Source: Aphis gossypii (Eukaryota; Arthropoda; Insecta; Hemiptera; Aphididae). Taken from it: 64,000 nt of DNA. Made by a program: the position numbers and the translations under genes. The stretch's first letter is position 1; each line of letters begins with the position of its first letter. Shown piece after piece: positions 1 through 12,562 of the stretch. The stretch lies in assembly GCF_020184175.1 (NCBI RefSeq), contig NC_065531.1:63938806-64002805 (forward strand). The letters are read 5' to 3'. The notes under the pieces were generated by a model. The model saw only the letters and a list, made by a program, of their open reading frames with translations, had not been told where the DNA came from and made no database searches.

Positions 1-3000
1 CAATGACATCAGACATTGTCTAAACGTACTCAAAACAGCTTCTAAATCGTTCGACGTGGCCAGTCTCGTTTTTCCAGCAGGTAAAGTATCTTTTATTCAT
101 AATATATTTTATATATAGAAGATGATCTAATGGCGGGCAGGCATTTTATTATTTTTAAGTCATTGAATTATAATTATGTTTATAAATTCGAAATAGACGA
201 TACGATATCTTTGTAAAGTGTATAATATACCAAAAACCAATATTATTTATGTAGGTAAGTATACATTTTGTTTTGAATTGCTCTAAAAACGATGTCAATG
301 TCAAAACTCCGGGAGCTGATTCCCAAATGTGATGTTAATTCTATATCTCTCATAAAAATGATATTCTACATTGCGATAGACATATATGACGTAATGTATA
401 AAAATTACAGTTATTTTTTCATACCATTTTACTAGCTGGTTCATTTTCAGTAGTAGATCGAACATTTTTAATAAATAAATAGATCATCTTTTCACGGCTA
501 ATCGCCTTAAACTTAATATGTCTCTAAGATACTCTAAATATATTATATACAACGTCAACGAAATATTTCAGCAGTAATGTCCACTTTAATGTTACTCGTC
601 TATTTCTTGCACACGTTTATGCAAGATGCACTTATTAGTTATTATATTCATAGAACTCACAAGCGTGTGTGACACGGCTAATCCGCTTTAAAAATTTTGA
701 ACCCTATAATATAATATACTGTATATCAAGGGTCGCTAAATGATGTATCCCCGAGCAAAATATATTTGTCCTAAAAAGAAGAAATTTATTTTTTTTAATT
801 ATTAATTTTAGTGGTAAATTAAAGAGGTTTTCATTAATTTTCATTTTCATTTTTTTTCTTTATTTTATGGATTATAAATATGTAATTGTATTAAATTCTA
901 CAAGCTTTAAATATCCAAAAGCTTTAAATTTCCAAAACGACCTTTTAAAAACATTAATTTACATCCCAGCTTTACACTGTCTTTCCCGCAGGAGTACGTT
1001 TGCATTTGATCATATTATACGCATTTTGTCGGGTGACGGACGACATGATCGACAGCGAGCCGAACGTCGGCGTGAAGAAGCAAAAACTGACGCTGATTGA
1101 AAAGTTCATTGGTGAACTTTTCGCGGAGAGAAGTGCGGACTACGACGTGAAGAAGTCGACACCGCGAGAACCAGAAGTGGACTGGCAACGGTATCGCAAA
1201 GAGCTGACCGACGAAGAGCTATCGTGCTTTCGGGCTATATCACGGATATCCTTTTACTTGCCCCGGAAACCGTTCTACGAGCTGCTCGACGGCTACCGAT
1301 GGGACGTGGAAGGTAAAGTAGTTCAAAACGAGGCCGACCTGATGTTGTACTCGAGCTACGTGGCCGGTAGCGTGGGAGCGCTGTGCGTGTACGTGATGAT
1401 GCACAAGAGTGGTGTAAATATCGACGACGATGCAAGGCATGATTTCGTTATCAGAAAAGCGCAACAGATGGGACAGGTGAGAATAGACATGATGTATATT
1501 ATGGGTTTATATATTATATAAGCAGGATGATTCTTTAGCACGCTCGCTCAAATGTTTTCCTTTAACAATAAATTTATTCAAATTCTGGTTTTTATAAACT
1601 TAAAGACAATACTTTCAAATACTTGATATTTTGTATACTAGCTACTTATATTCCACAGTGATACAACCATTTACTTTTCAAACAAGTACCCACTTTTTAC
1701 TGTACATTTTTTTCCGTTCAAAATGTTGATATACCTTCATCAGAAGTCAAATGCGTATAGTTTCTCAAATGTTAAAATATTTATACGCGTAGGGTGGGAT
1801 ATGGTGAAAAAGTTATAAAGATAGGAAAGCTTGAAAAGATCTATAAATATATTATAAATAAAGGGTTTACCCTAGATATTGTTTGTATCAAGTTAAAACT
1901 ATTACGCATACAAAATATAATAATATAATAGTAGTCAAAACGTAACTTTTTTTACTTTTAAACAAACCGTATTTATCAACAACAACAAAAAAAACAAACA
2001 ATTTAATTCTATGTTATTACAACAAACACGAATATTGTTTTCATAAATTTTTATCGTAACGCCCATAGTATAATATCATATGGCATATACCTACACCGTG
2101 CTGGGATTAAAAAGAAAATGAAATACAGTAGAACCCCTCTCGTCCGCCCTCGGCTATAGTCCGCTACTCCGGTTCATCCGACCTTAATATTATCGATATG
2201 TATACTTTAAAAATATGTACATTTGGATCGAACATTAAAAAGTAATATTATATTATATTTTTATATTTTTCGTAATACTTTCATTCAAATTGTTTGTGTT
2301 ATACACATAATATTATGTAGTAAATAATTTAATACTCGTGTGTAATTAAAAATAATATTTAAAATAGTTTCATAAATAAATTCGATAAGATTATTTATTC
2401 TTCAAATGTTTGTGTATATATTCTGATAATCCACGGACCTTTTCGGCGTTCCGACCACACCCCCAGTCCCAGTCAGGTAACGGATCGGAGGGGTTCTACC
2501 GTAGTGAAAACGAGTCTTGGGGCTGCAGCCAATAATGGACTTATAGCATAGTATGGTCTTCCTATTGGCAATTCGTGTACGATATAATATTATCATATTG
2601 TGCGTCGGCATTTCGCGGGCGTACCTATATACGAATGTTTCGAGAAACAAGGTTTTTCATATTTACTTTTCTATGTTTTTCATGGTTTTCATATTATGTG
2701 TTCCGCAGGTGCTGCAGATCGTCAATATCTCTCGGGACATCGTTACCGACAGCGAGACGCTGGGGAGGTGCTACGTGCCCGCCGAGTACATGGACGACGC
2801 GGCCGCGGACTTGAAGGTCCTGTGCGCCGACAGGAAACCGTGGACGCTCGGTTCCGACAAGTTGAAAACGTTCGCCGCGCGCATGATCGATCTGGCCAAC
2901 CGACATCAGCTGGAGTCGCTGGAGGGCATCCGGTACCTGCCGTACGAGGTGCGCGGTCCAGTGCTGGTGGCCACGGACATTTACCGCGGCGTGGCGTGCG

Positions 3001-3134
3001 CGGTCCAGGCCAGCCCGGCGTACCCGCGGAGGGCGTCGCTGAACAAGTGGGACAAGATCCTCGTCGGAGTCAATTCGCTGTACGTCAAGAGCCTGAGGTA
3101 TTTTTTCCAAACCGAACGCTGCAAACGGTGTTGA
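1..3134 (+). CDS. Carotenoid (phytoene) synthase domain of a fungal-type lycopene cyclase/phytoene synthase; 5' part outside the window
   Basis: Phytoene synthase joins two geranylgeranyl diphosphates, the first committed step to carotenoids. Visible exons are 1-80 (frame from base 2), 992-1476 and 2709-3134, all with GT-AG introns and continuous phase. Exon 1 carries the family's SKSF...VASLVFP element. Exon 2 has YAFCRVTDDMID, the first Asp-rich (DDxxD) motif. Exon 3 opens with NISRDIVTDSE, the second Asp-rich motif. No frameshift or internal stop is seen. In fungi, and in the copies transferred to aphids, this domain is fused behind a membrane lycopene cyclase; that half would lie upstream and is not visible. 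Exon 3 is about 60% GC in AT-rich surroundings. I chose the stop at 3132-3134; a donor-like GT at 3098 leaves a further 3' exon possible. Identity is firm; paralogue and activity are not known. Confidence 0.9.
2126..2501. mobile_element. pogo/Tigger-like MITE in an intron of the carotenoid synthase
   Basis: The element has inverted ends: CAGTAGAACCCCTC on the left and, reverse-complemented on the right, CGGTAGAACCCCTC. Each is followed by a degenerate TCCG-rich stretch. It is flanked by TA on both sides (2124-2125 and 2502-2503), the usual target duplication of the Tc1/mariner/pogo superfamily. At 376 bp it has no coding capacity. Family assignment rests on end sequence and TA target only. 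Confidence 0.7.
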
Positions 3135-6100
3135 CCGACGCCACGACGACGACGACGACGGGCCACCGCGCACTCGTGGTCCGCCGCTCAACTGCTGCAC
3201 CTGCGTGTCACCTGCGATTTCAGAACACGCCTGTTGCTAACAATTTTTTTTTTTTTTTTATTTCTCTCGACATTTAATTGCGGCTGATAAAAAATTCAAC
3301 TGCCGTTACACGTAATATTATTATTAGGTATATTTTTTATTGTCCTATTCGTTATTATATATATACTGCTGGGACCAAACACTTTTCTAAGGATGATGTT
3401 TAATGATAATATATTATATAATATGTCACACAACGGCTGATATCGAAACCAATATAATGTTTTCATATAGTATACGCATAACCGTTTAACAATTAAACGA
3501 GTGTACTTACGACAGAGGGCAGTACCTACCTATAATCACTCTGCAGCTTGTCAATATTGTAAGATATATGCTTATTAAATCGTGAAAAAAATATTTGTTT
3601 AGTATTCATTATTTAATACGAGTCAAGTGTTTTTTTTAAACGAACAGATCTGTTCCCGATTTAAAACCTAATAAATCACTAAGATATAAAATAGTAATAA
3701 TATGTTAGCTTATTTTTTTTTATACATGTTTATTACCATTGTCCCAAAAGATGATTTGAAAATTGAGTGTACATTGCTATTCAATGGATCATATGCGTAT
3801 GTGGCATTATAAAGTTATAAATTAATTAAATATAAGTTTAAAGTATACCTAGCCTACCTACGCTATAATAATATTTATAAGCGCCGTTAAAACTGTATTT
3901 ACATCATATTATGCAATAATATAATCCTTATAAAATGCATAAATATTTGTAATACGACGTGTTTAATATTCATTTATCCATAAGTAAGAAACGAAAATAA
4001 TTCAAGTTCATCATAATAACGCGTGTTATATTTTATTCTAATGTACATATTATTTATTACATATTATACATTTGTACACAAGCGAAAATAAATTTCCAGC
4101 CATCAGTTTAATATAATAATAATATGTACATTGCACTTACACCGTTATTAATTTTATATATTTTTTTTTTTTTTTACTCGACATAATTTTTATATTATTG
4201 TAACCGTCTTGTTTTTCTCGCGACTATTGTAATATATAATTTATCATGTGCTATTAATTCAGTTATTGTGTTTATTAAACGTTATTTATGATCTGCAAGT
4301 AATTAAAAATATCTAAAAATTTTTAATTTTATACCTTGAGCGAATTGATGATTGCATTGGTTTTACAATATTATGTGTTTGTGTGTGTGTGTGTCAAACT
4401 GTTAACACGTTTATACAAAACGTATTATACAAATAGAAAAAAAAACCTTCGACCTTCATTTTCAAAGATAATTTCTGTCAGTAATTGTGGTTAGTACTTT
4501 TTGTTTAGGAAGGGGGATCAAAAATTCACAAGGTTATTTATAAAAAAAAAAGTACTAACTTTTAAGTTAATAACAATAATACATTAATATTTTACAAAAA
4601 TATATTCCATTATAATAATTAAATATTAATAATATAGGTAATTAAAATGCTCTTTATGTTTGTCGTAAAAACGAATCCAATCTATCGTACCTATTACTAA
4701 TAGCAATTTAAATAAATAATAAAATATGTTTAAGTAGGTAGTAATATATAAGCTGACAGGCAATCTGTACTCAAAATCATTTTTCGTAAGCAATAATTTA
4801 TCATGAGTTAAAATTTAAGTCAGACATTACAGTATAACCTTAAACTCGCCACCCACTATTTTTATTTATTTTTTTTTTATTGCATAAACAAATTAAATTA
4901 TATTTTTTATTTAACCATCTTTAAATAATACCGAATAATAATTTACTTTATAAAGATAATTTTAATTTTTAAATCAACGAAATCATTTCAAATAGCAATT
5001 AATAATATATTATATGTGATATAATAACCTAAAATAAGGTATTATACTCGGTAATTCTCTAAAAAAATAAACACTCATTATCTCGAAAATTATTAAGGTT
5101 TTGTAAAATATATATAATACGTCATATATATTTTGTAATTTTACTTGACATTTTTGAGAAAAAATAATTTTTAATAATTTTCATTTCTAAGCATAACATT
5201 TTTCTGAGTATTTCAATGTGTACAAATCGAATTTCTAACTTAATTAGTTATAACTTTATAAGCATTTAAAGATAATACATTTTTACCCATAAGCAGGGGC
5301 GGCTCGTCAGGGGAGACTTTGAGACTGAGTCTCCCCCTTACAAAAACCCAGTTACTTGTAAATAATAATTAATTAAAATAATAATGCATAAAAATATTTT
5401 TATTCGAATTGAAAATATTATAATATTATATAATTTATATCGTTTTCTTTGTTTATTATTATAAATTGAAAGCAACCAAGTCTAAAACCTTTAAATAGTT
5501 ATTTTAATAGAAATGCTATTTTAGTTTTATCGATGACGGTGACGGTCGCCGTTACAGTGAAACTGCCGCCCGACAGTCTCAATCATAACATGTAAAATGG
5601 TACGGCCGGTTTGATGGAGGGCCGGAGGGGGCAGGGAGAATAAGCTGCGTATTATAGACTCTATTGAGACTGGGTTCACGACAATAATTGCCGTACCGCG
5701 CGCCGTTCTTAGTCGCTGTCATAATTTAATGCATTTTTATGATTTAATAACTATAACACGTTTACTACAGGGTTTTTACTATCTTCTATTTGATATTTGT
5801 TATATTTCTAATTATTTTAAAAATGCAAAAAGACAATATAATAGACATATTATTAGCTAGTGGTTTTAATACTTTAACTTACGAACAAAAAAATCAAATT
5901 AAACTTAAAAATATTAACTAAATATGTAATACTATAATATTATTAGATTTTCAATAACAGGGTTTTTCTTGTTCGTTGTTGTACGTAGTTTATGTTAAAT
6001 AATTTTAAGTCTCCCCAGAATATTAACTCACGAGCCGCTACTGCCCATAAGAACTCTCTTATGCCTACATTGGAATATATACGGTTATACGATTATACGA

Positions 6101-8917
6101 ACCTTTATCGAGTTTATCGTTTATTATATCGGTACTAAATATTATTTGGTACGTTAATAATACACAGTGATGACAGTCTCTAAACTCAAGAAACAAACTT
6201 GATAGGTATAATAATTTGCTACCCAACTTACTCTTTTTGTTACCATATTTGTATGTATATATATTCCATTACGGTTAAAGCCTCTTTTACTTACATTAGT
6301 GCATTACTTTACTTATTACACGATAAGTTATTTAAGTAAGTATTATAAGTATATAATATTTTGAATATTGTTTTAGATTTATGTTCATATTGGTTTAACA
6401 TACCACCCGTAGTAGGTATACGCCCGACCATTTTTGAACCAGAAGCTATTATTCCTATTATTCTTAAAACAAGCCAAACGTCATGGAATATAAAGGAACT
6501 ACATAATTATTATAAGTGACGGGAAGACTAAGGCCTGCATTTAAAACTTTTGAGATAACTATGACCTTTCAAGCACCCCCCTCCCACGATTTCCCGCATT
6601 TGGCTGCCAACGTGGTATCTTTACCCAGATACTAATTTGACACATGTCACACACAGTGTTAGGGTAATTTATCCTTAATAGTATAATGGGTCAACATAAT
6701 TTCTAGTTGTATAATACCCACCTGATGTTTTCAAAATAAAAATACTAGATTTATTATAACTTACCTATTTATGATGTTTATGTGTTATTTTTTTGTACAG
6801 ATATCGTATTATATGTTGGTCAAAAAAATCAATAAGCTCTTTACATAATTACACGGAAATTATGTGGCGTGAGTGCTGCTTAAAACCAATCACAATTCGC
6901 AGAGAATTATAGTCTCGAGACCTTGCGTGTCGGTTACAACAATAGGTTGAAATAAAAACAATCAATAAGCTTATATGAATATTTGTAGAAGTGGAGTAGA
7001 AATGAAGAACTAAAAATGCAAATAATATCAAATCTAATGGCTAATTATAAACTATACTTAGGTACACAGTAATAAAGTTATAATATTATTAAATGTTATT
7101 AAACGTCGCATAATCAAATGCATTGACGATGAATCGTTAACTGCGGAAATGGGATAAGTTCACTTTCTATGAGAGATAAAAAAAACTAAATATTAATATG
7201 CCTCTTTTGTGTTATTTTTATATTTTCAAACAGTCAGAATTGTCTCCTTTTACAATAAATGATTAAGATACTTTTCACGTTTTGTTTTATCAATAAGGTT
7301 AAGTACATTTTTATATTTATGCGACGTATTTAAATTGAAACATGTTAAGTAAAACAAAAATATAAATTATAAACATAAAAAGTAATACATTTTATGATAT
7401 ACGCTACAAGTTAATTACATTTTTTTTTTTTTTATTGAGAAAAACGTTTTCTGAGTAATTAAGGTTTAGCATTTGTTCACTATGTCCTTATTAAACACTG
7501 TTGGGCGTTGGGCACGTATGCACTAAGAATGCCTATACGATACGCCGTGTAATACATCATTTATCATTTTCCACGCTCGGTTTTAAGCGTTTTTGAAATA
7601 CAGATAATCGGTCAAACGAACATGTAAAATTTGAGTTTAATTACTTAAAATGAAAAATTAATTAGAATGTAATTGATCTTTACCTATTTTTTCTTTTCAA
7701 CACATTTCCATATACTTTTTTTGTTTATTTTACTTCAAAAAGCCTAAGGACATATTTTTGATCCTTTCACTTTTCATAAAATGTAGTGGTATTTACTGCA
7801 CAAAAATATATTATACAATACAACATTATAATGTATATTGTATACAGACTACCACAATCCACTGAAATGTGTATTAATGTAGAATACAGGAACAATATAT
7901 CGGCGTTGATAAGAAAAGGCTTATGTTCTAAAAAAAAAGTAAAATCTCAATTTTCATGATATACAAAAAAAAGTTAAAATAAATATCAATGACAATTGAC
8001 AAAATATAAAATATAAACTTATTTTGAAAAAAATTAATGTTTGTAAAAATACTGTACACACCTGTCACCTATCAATGTGTCTTCCAACATTGGAGGTTTA
8101 TTAATTAAAGTTAATGTTTTTTGAAAACCTGCTAACATAGACAATTTTTAATGTCACATTCCAGATTTTTCAAATGATACCTACTTAATGCCATAGATCA
8201 ACTAAACCTACACACAAACATACATATTCACACACATAAGCAGTTACACAATATATTATGTAGTCAAAACATTCTGATTATTCTGTTATTATATTCTTGT
8301 TGTTTTGGTATAAAAAAAAAATGCATAAATTTACAATAACTGGTCGTTTTTTAAGAGGTTTAAAATTTAAATATCACATTATTAGTAAGTTCACTATTTA
8401 TTCACATTTATGTGTAATTGTAACCAATTAAATCTTATATCTATTATTTATATTCAAGCAAAATATTCAGGACTTAATCTAACCTATTCAGAACTCTGAG
8501 AATCATATAAAGGATTTTAACTTTTAATCATTAGACTGTAGCAAAAATAAATATAAACAATTATTATTATAATAAAGTGTTTTAAAATAATATCATTTCA
8601 TTAAATGTTTTATTTTTCACTCCAACATATAATTTATAAACTTTTAAATTTAAATACAAAATATAAAAAAAGTGCTTGTGAGTGTTAAAATAACATAATA
8701 ATTAAAATAATTTTCTTAAGGTATACAACAACCGAAATTGGGACGGCATATTTGGTATAAATCTTACAACTAATGAGAACTTTTTATAAAATTATTATTG
8801 TGCTAAAAACAAATTAAATAATTTTTAGCAATTGAGCTAAAAAAAAAAAAAAAAAAAATAAATAATAAAACTTAAAAATATTGTAAATACATATATAATT
8901 CTTTTACTAAAATATAA
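3135..8917. other. Gene-free AT-rich stretch between carotenoid synthase and the CP110-like gene
   Basis: About 5.8 kb with no ORF that looks coding. It presumably begins with the 3' untranslated region of the carotenoid synthase. It contains the hAT-type element at 5294-6043, a short TG repeat near 4380 and many A/T homopolymers. The short minus-strand ORF at 6849-7031 has low-complexity composition and no recognisable domain. I see no RNA gene. Confidence 0.6.
5294..6043. mobile_element. Non-autonomous hAT-type element with 8-bp target-site duplication
   Basis: Terminal inverted repeats read CAGGGGCGGCTCGT on the left and CAGTAGCGGCTCGT when the right end is reverse-complemented. The octamer CCCATAAG occurs immediately outside both ends (5286-5293 and 6044-6051), an exact 8-bp duplication as hAT transposases make. 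The 750-bp interior is partly GC-rich. It holds a 32-codon ORF at 5823-5921 that may be the remnant start of a transposase; this last point is inference. No transposase domain survives, so it needs outside help to move. Confidence 0.85.
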
Positions 8918-11900
8918 TTAATATTTTTTGAAGGAACTCTTTTCAGAAAAATTGCCAGATGCTTTCTTTGACAATGAATAACCTGATCTTGATTTTTTTG
9001 GTCTATTAATAACAAAATAATTTTTAGATTATTTATCAATTAATTTTGTACTGTTAAAAAATATAAAAACTTACTGTTTTAATGTTGGAGACTGTTTGTT
9101 AATCACCAATGCAGAACTTGATTTGCGGCGCATTTTTACAGCCATCAACCGTTCACGATCACCCCTAATTACAGTCATTCTTTCATGTACAGATCCCAAA
9201 ATTAAATCATTCAAATCATAGCAAGCGGTAGTAAGCTAATAAACAATTTAAAAAAAAATAAAGTTATACTAACTATAAAAAAGTTAATAGTGTTCAAGAT
9301 TTTTTTTAAAAAAACTTAAAATTAATATATTATTTACTTGATTAATGATTCTTCGATGGAGTTCTAAATCAGATTCAGTAGGTTGTTGCTTTTTTAATTC
9401 CATATGCATAATCAGAGCTGTCTTCAATGAATCTAAAATAGTCTTTTTAAACATTTGAGCCTTTTCAGTGCGTAATAGCCTTCTGGTTAAATAACCTCTA
9501 ACGCCAGCGTTTATAATGGTTGCCGCAGAATTTTCCACTTCAGTGGGAGCTCTTGTCCATTTTGCTGTTAGACCACCACGTATTCTATGATAAAATTTAA
9601 TATTTTGCTGTAAATGTGGAGAACGAGGTGATATTCTTTGTCTTGGAGATGAGCAAACCAAATTTTTATTGACTGAACAGCTAGAAATAATTGATGAAGT
9701 ATCAGATAGTATACTTTTGTCATTAGTGACTGTCATTCCAGATTGAATTGATGGAGAACTAGATATTTGTTTCGATATAGATTCTGAACATTCAGACCCA
9801 TCAAAAGACATTCCGGATATACTTTGCGATACTAAATAATGCCTTACTGCAATTTTTTCTCGCTCTTCCATCTGTTTTTTTATTAAATTGGACAATTCTT
9901 CTTGATGCCTTCTTTCTAAATCCAACTTTGCTAAGCGCAATTGTTCAGTTTCTAGATTTAACTCCTCAGGAGTTTTGTAACGAATGTTGCTGCTACTTAT
10001 AGAATATTCATCATCGCTATTTTGACAACAACAATGTTTCATAGATTTGCATGTCATTGAATTGGGACTGCTGTTGTTATCATAACTATTACCATTAAAA
10101 ACAGTTATCACACTTCCTACGATACTTTCATCATTACTAAAATTTGTTCCAATAGTAGTTAAGCTTTCTCTTTCATCTTGATTTTGTTGGTCAGATATAA
10201 TATTATCTTCTGTACATTTATTAATAAGATTCAATTCAATGGAATTGTTTGTAAGATCATGTTTATGAAATGATTTAGGAACAGAATTGAGTGAAAGACT
10301 TTTAACTTTCAATATTTCTTCATCATTATCATTGGTCATATAAATACTAAGTGGTTCAGATTTACTTTCTTTACTATGATTAATATTGTTTTCTACACTT
10401 TTTGGTTCCATTAATTGTTGTTGAACTTGACTATTTAAAAATGCTACCATTATTGGACTTGGTGATGATAAAGTATATGAATTACTTCTTAAGCGAGGAA
10501 TTTGTTTTGTTGATATATTATCTCCATCAACATGGATAGTAGTATTAGTTACAGTTAAAAGTTGAGTTGGTTCTTGTTTTGAAACCAACGTGTCACAAGA
10601 ATTTTGATTTAAATTATGATTTGTAGATTTAATATTTGATTCTTTATAAAGATAATTATCATTTAAATTATCTTCATTAAGCGTTATTGAATTATTTACA
10701 GTTAAATTACTATTTGATTCTTGCTGTGGAATCAAAGTGTCATCAGATTTTTCAGTTAAACTAACAGTTTCAGACTTTATAATTATTGGCTGTTTATTGG
10801 AAGAACTATCATTAGAATTATGCTCGTCTTCTTCTGATATTAATGTTGGTGTTTCGGGAGAAATTGAACCATCAGTTTTTATCCCATTAAGTATTGCAAT
10901 TTTGTTAGTATTATTTATATCATTATAAACAGGTTCTTTTAACACTGTAGTAGGGGATTCATAGTTTTCAATTTTTTGCATTTCTGTACTGTTAATCATT
11001 ACTCCACTATCCAAGCTAACTCTTTTACCCTTAAATTTATGTTCATAAGCAATTGCTTTTTCCTTATACTCTTTCATTTCTTGTCTTTTTTGATCTGTCA
11101 TCTAAATTTTAAAAATAAATTACTTAATAGATAATAGTATATTATGTATACCCTATCGAGCAAAAAAGGACACAATGATAAAGATTCATTTTTATGAGCA
11201 TCTTCACACATTATCATGCCATAGTGGAATCTATTTCAATGATAGGGTGTTAAATGGGACGCTTATCTCTTGTCCGACAGTATATACACAAAATCATTAT
11301 TGTTATAAGATAAATAATAAAATAAATGTATAATAAACTATTCTAAAAAAGTGTAGATAATGAGATATAAATATAGATTCTCCGACTTAAATACATTTTT
11401 ATAGTTTTTTAATAAAATTTATTTAAATACGTTAAAAACTTTTTACAATGTTTACCTACCTTAAACAAGAACTTTAAGCAATAGGTACTGGTTATTTTAT
11501 GGTGGATTTCATAAATAATTAAAGCAATATCAGATGCTGGATGAATTTCAGATGCCAAATTCAGTAAATATTTTAATGTAATAGGATTCAATGAAGTTTT
11601 AATAATTTAAATTTTAGACTGAAATTATAATGAATTTTTTCCATGTACAAATGCTAAGTAGGTAAACAATTTTAAACAAAAGAACTCATAAGTCAAATCC
11701 TAGGTTTAATTAAAACATATGTAATAATGTATTAATGTATCCATATAAACTATATGATATGTAATAATTATAATTTATAACTCAAGTCAAATGTAGTTGG
11801 CCCATAGGTATTAGGTACCTAGTAAAAATATTAAATAATCATAATATAAGAAATAAGAAGTTAAAATATTGAGGTAATATAATAAAATATCTAAATTAAG

Positions 11901-12040
11901 TAATTAAAAAACATGAAAATAATAATTAATTTAACGAAAACGAACTGTACAAAGACTTAAAATGTACTTACAAGTGGCGGAACAATGGGAACGCCAAACA
12001 TTTTAATACAAGACACGTACATATCCGTTCTTAACGCCAT
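8918..12040 (-). CDS. CP110-like centriolar coiled-coil protein
   Basis: CP110 caps the distal centriole and restrains ciliogenesis. Coding exons from the 5' end are 12040-11972, 11101-9338, 9235-9075 and 9002-8918, giving 692 aa. The N-terminal KMFGVPIVPPL followed by an EM-KEYKEKA helix matches the vertebrate CP110 start. The middle is long, Ser/Asn-rich and presumably disordered. A coiled coil follows (about residues 400-443, LETEQLRLAKLDLERRHQEE). The C-terminal family region has VRGYLTRRLLRTEKAQ, then SVHERMTVIRGDRERL on the third exon, which decides the family call. The gene is divergent from TAF1 with 522 bp between start codons. A roughly 49-residue internal repeat lies in the disordered part. 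The long central region is poorly conserved, so the name rests on the two ends. Confidence 0.85.
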
Positions 12041-12562
12041 AATGAATTAACAATTTAATTATGTACAATGTAATGGAATAAATTAATATTTGTGTACTTA
12101 AGGTTACTAAATTTAATTGACGAGAATCATGAATTTTTTTTTTAAATTTTTGAGATCGATGTTCGGTACAATTTTCGTCTATCTCATTTTTTTGTACTTC
12201 TATCGCTTTCCCTCTGTTAAACCGTTATCACGTAGTTTTATTCAAACAATGCTACCAGCATTACAATTTTTTACTATTTCGTTTTTAACATTTCCTAACT
12301 GTACCGTTATCATTATTTTGTATTTACAACATAATACAATATTATCTCATATTAAGTCATAAACATTATACCAATAGGAGGCAATAGGCATTAATCTTTT
12401 TTGAAGTTTTTCTCTGTTTATAATGTTTGTGTTATGCAGTTAGTTATTAGGTTTTACAACATGTAATACTTATTATTATTTATTAACTATTTTTCAAGAA
12501 AAACCGAAATTATATAATGAATAAATAATTCTCTGTTGTGGTCGGTTGTGTGTCGGTTTAAT
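12041..12562. promoter_or_regulatory. Presumed bidirectional promoter between the CP110-like gene and TAF1
   Basis: Only 522 bp separate the two head-to-head start codons, so both core promoters and 5' untranslated regions must lie here. I see no clear TATA box. The CP110-proximal half (about 12041-12320) is duplicated, inverted, near 34.8-35.1 kb. The ORF at 12117-12362 (+) is phenylalanine-rich and looks accidental. Confidence 0.6.

Noticed and set aside
2402..2650. 82-aa minus-strand ORF in the carotenoid synthase intron
   Set aside because: It overlaps the right end of the pogo-like MITE and lacks coding character.
11409..11591. 60-aa minus-strand ORF in CP110 intron 1, considered as an extra exon
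   Set aside because: No acceptor gives an open frame, and exon 1 joins exon 2 in phase with good agreement to CP110 without it.
12117..12362. 81-aa plus-strand ORF between CP110-like gene and TAF1
   Set aside because: Phe/Leu-rich low-complexity product from T-rich promoter DNA; the inverted duplicate of this region does not keep the frame.
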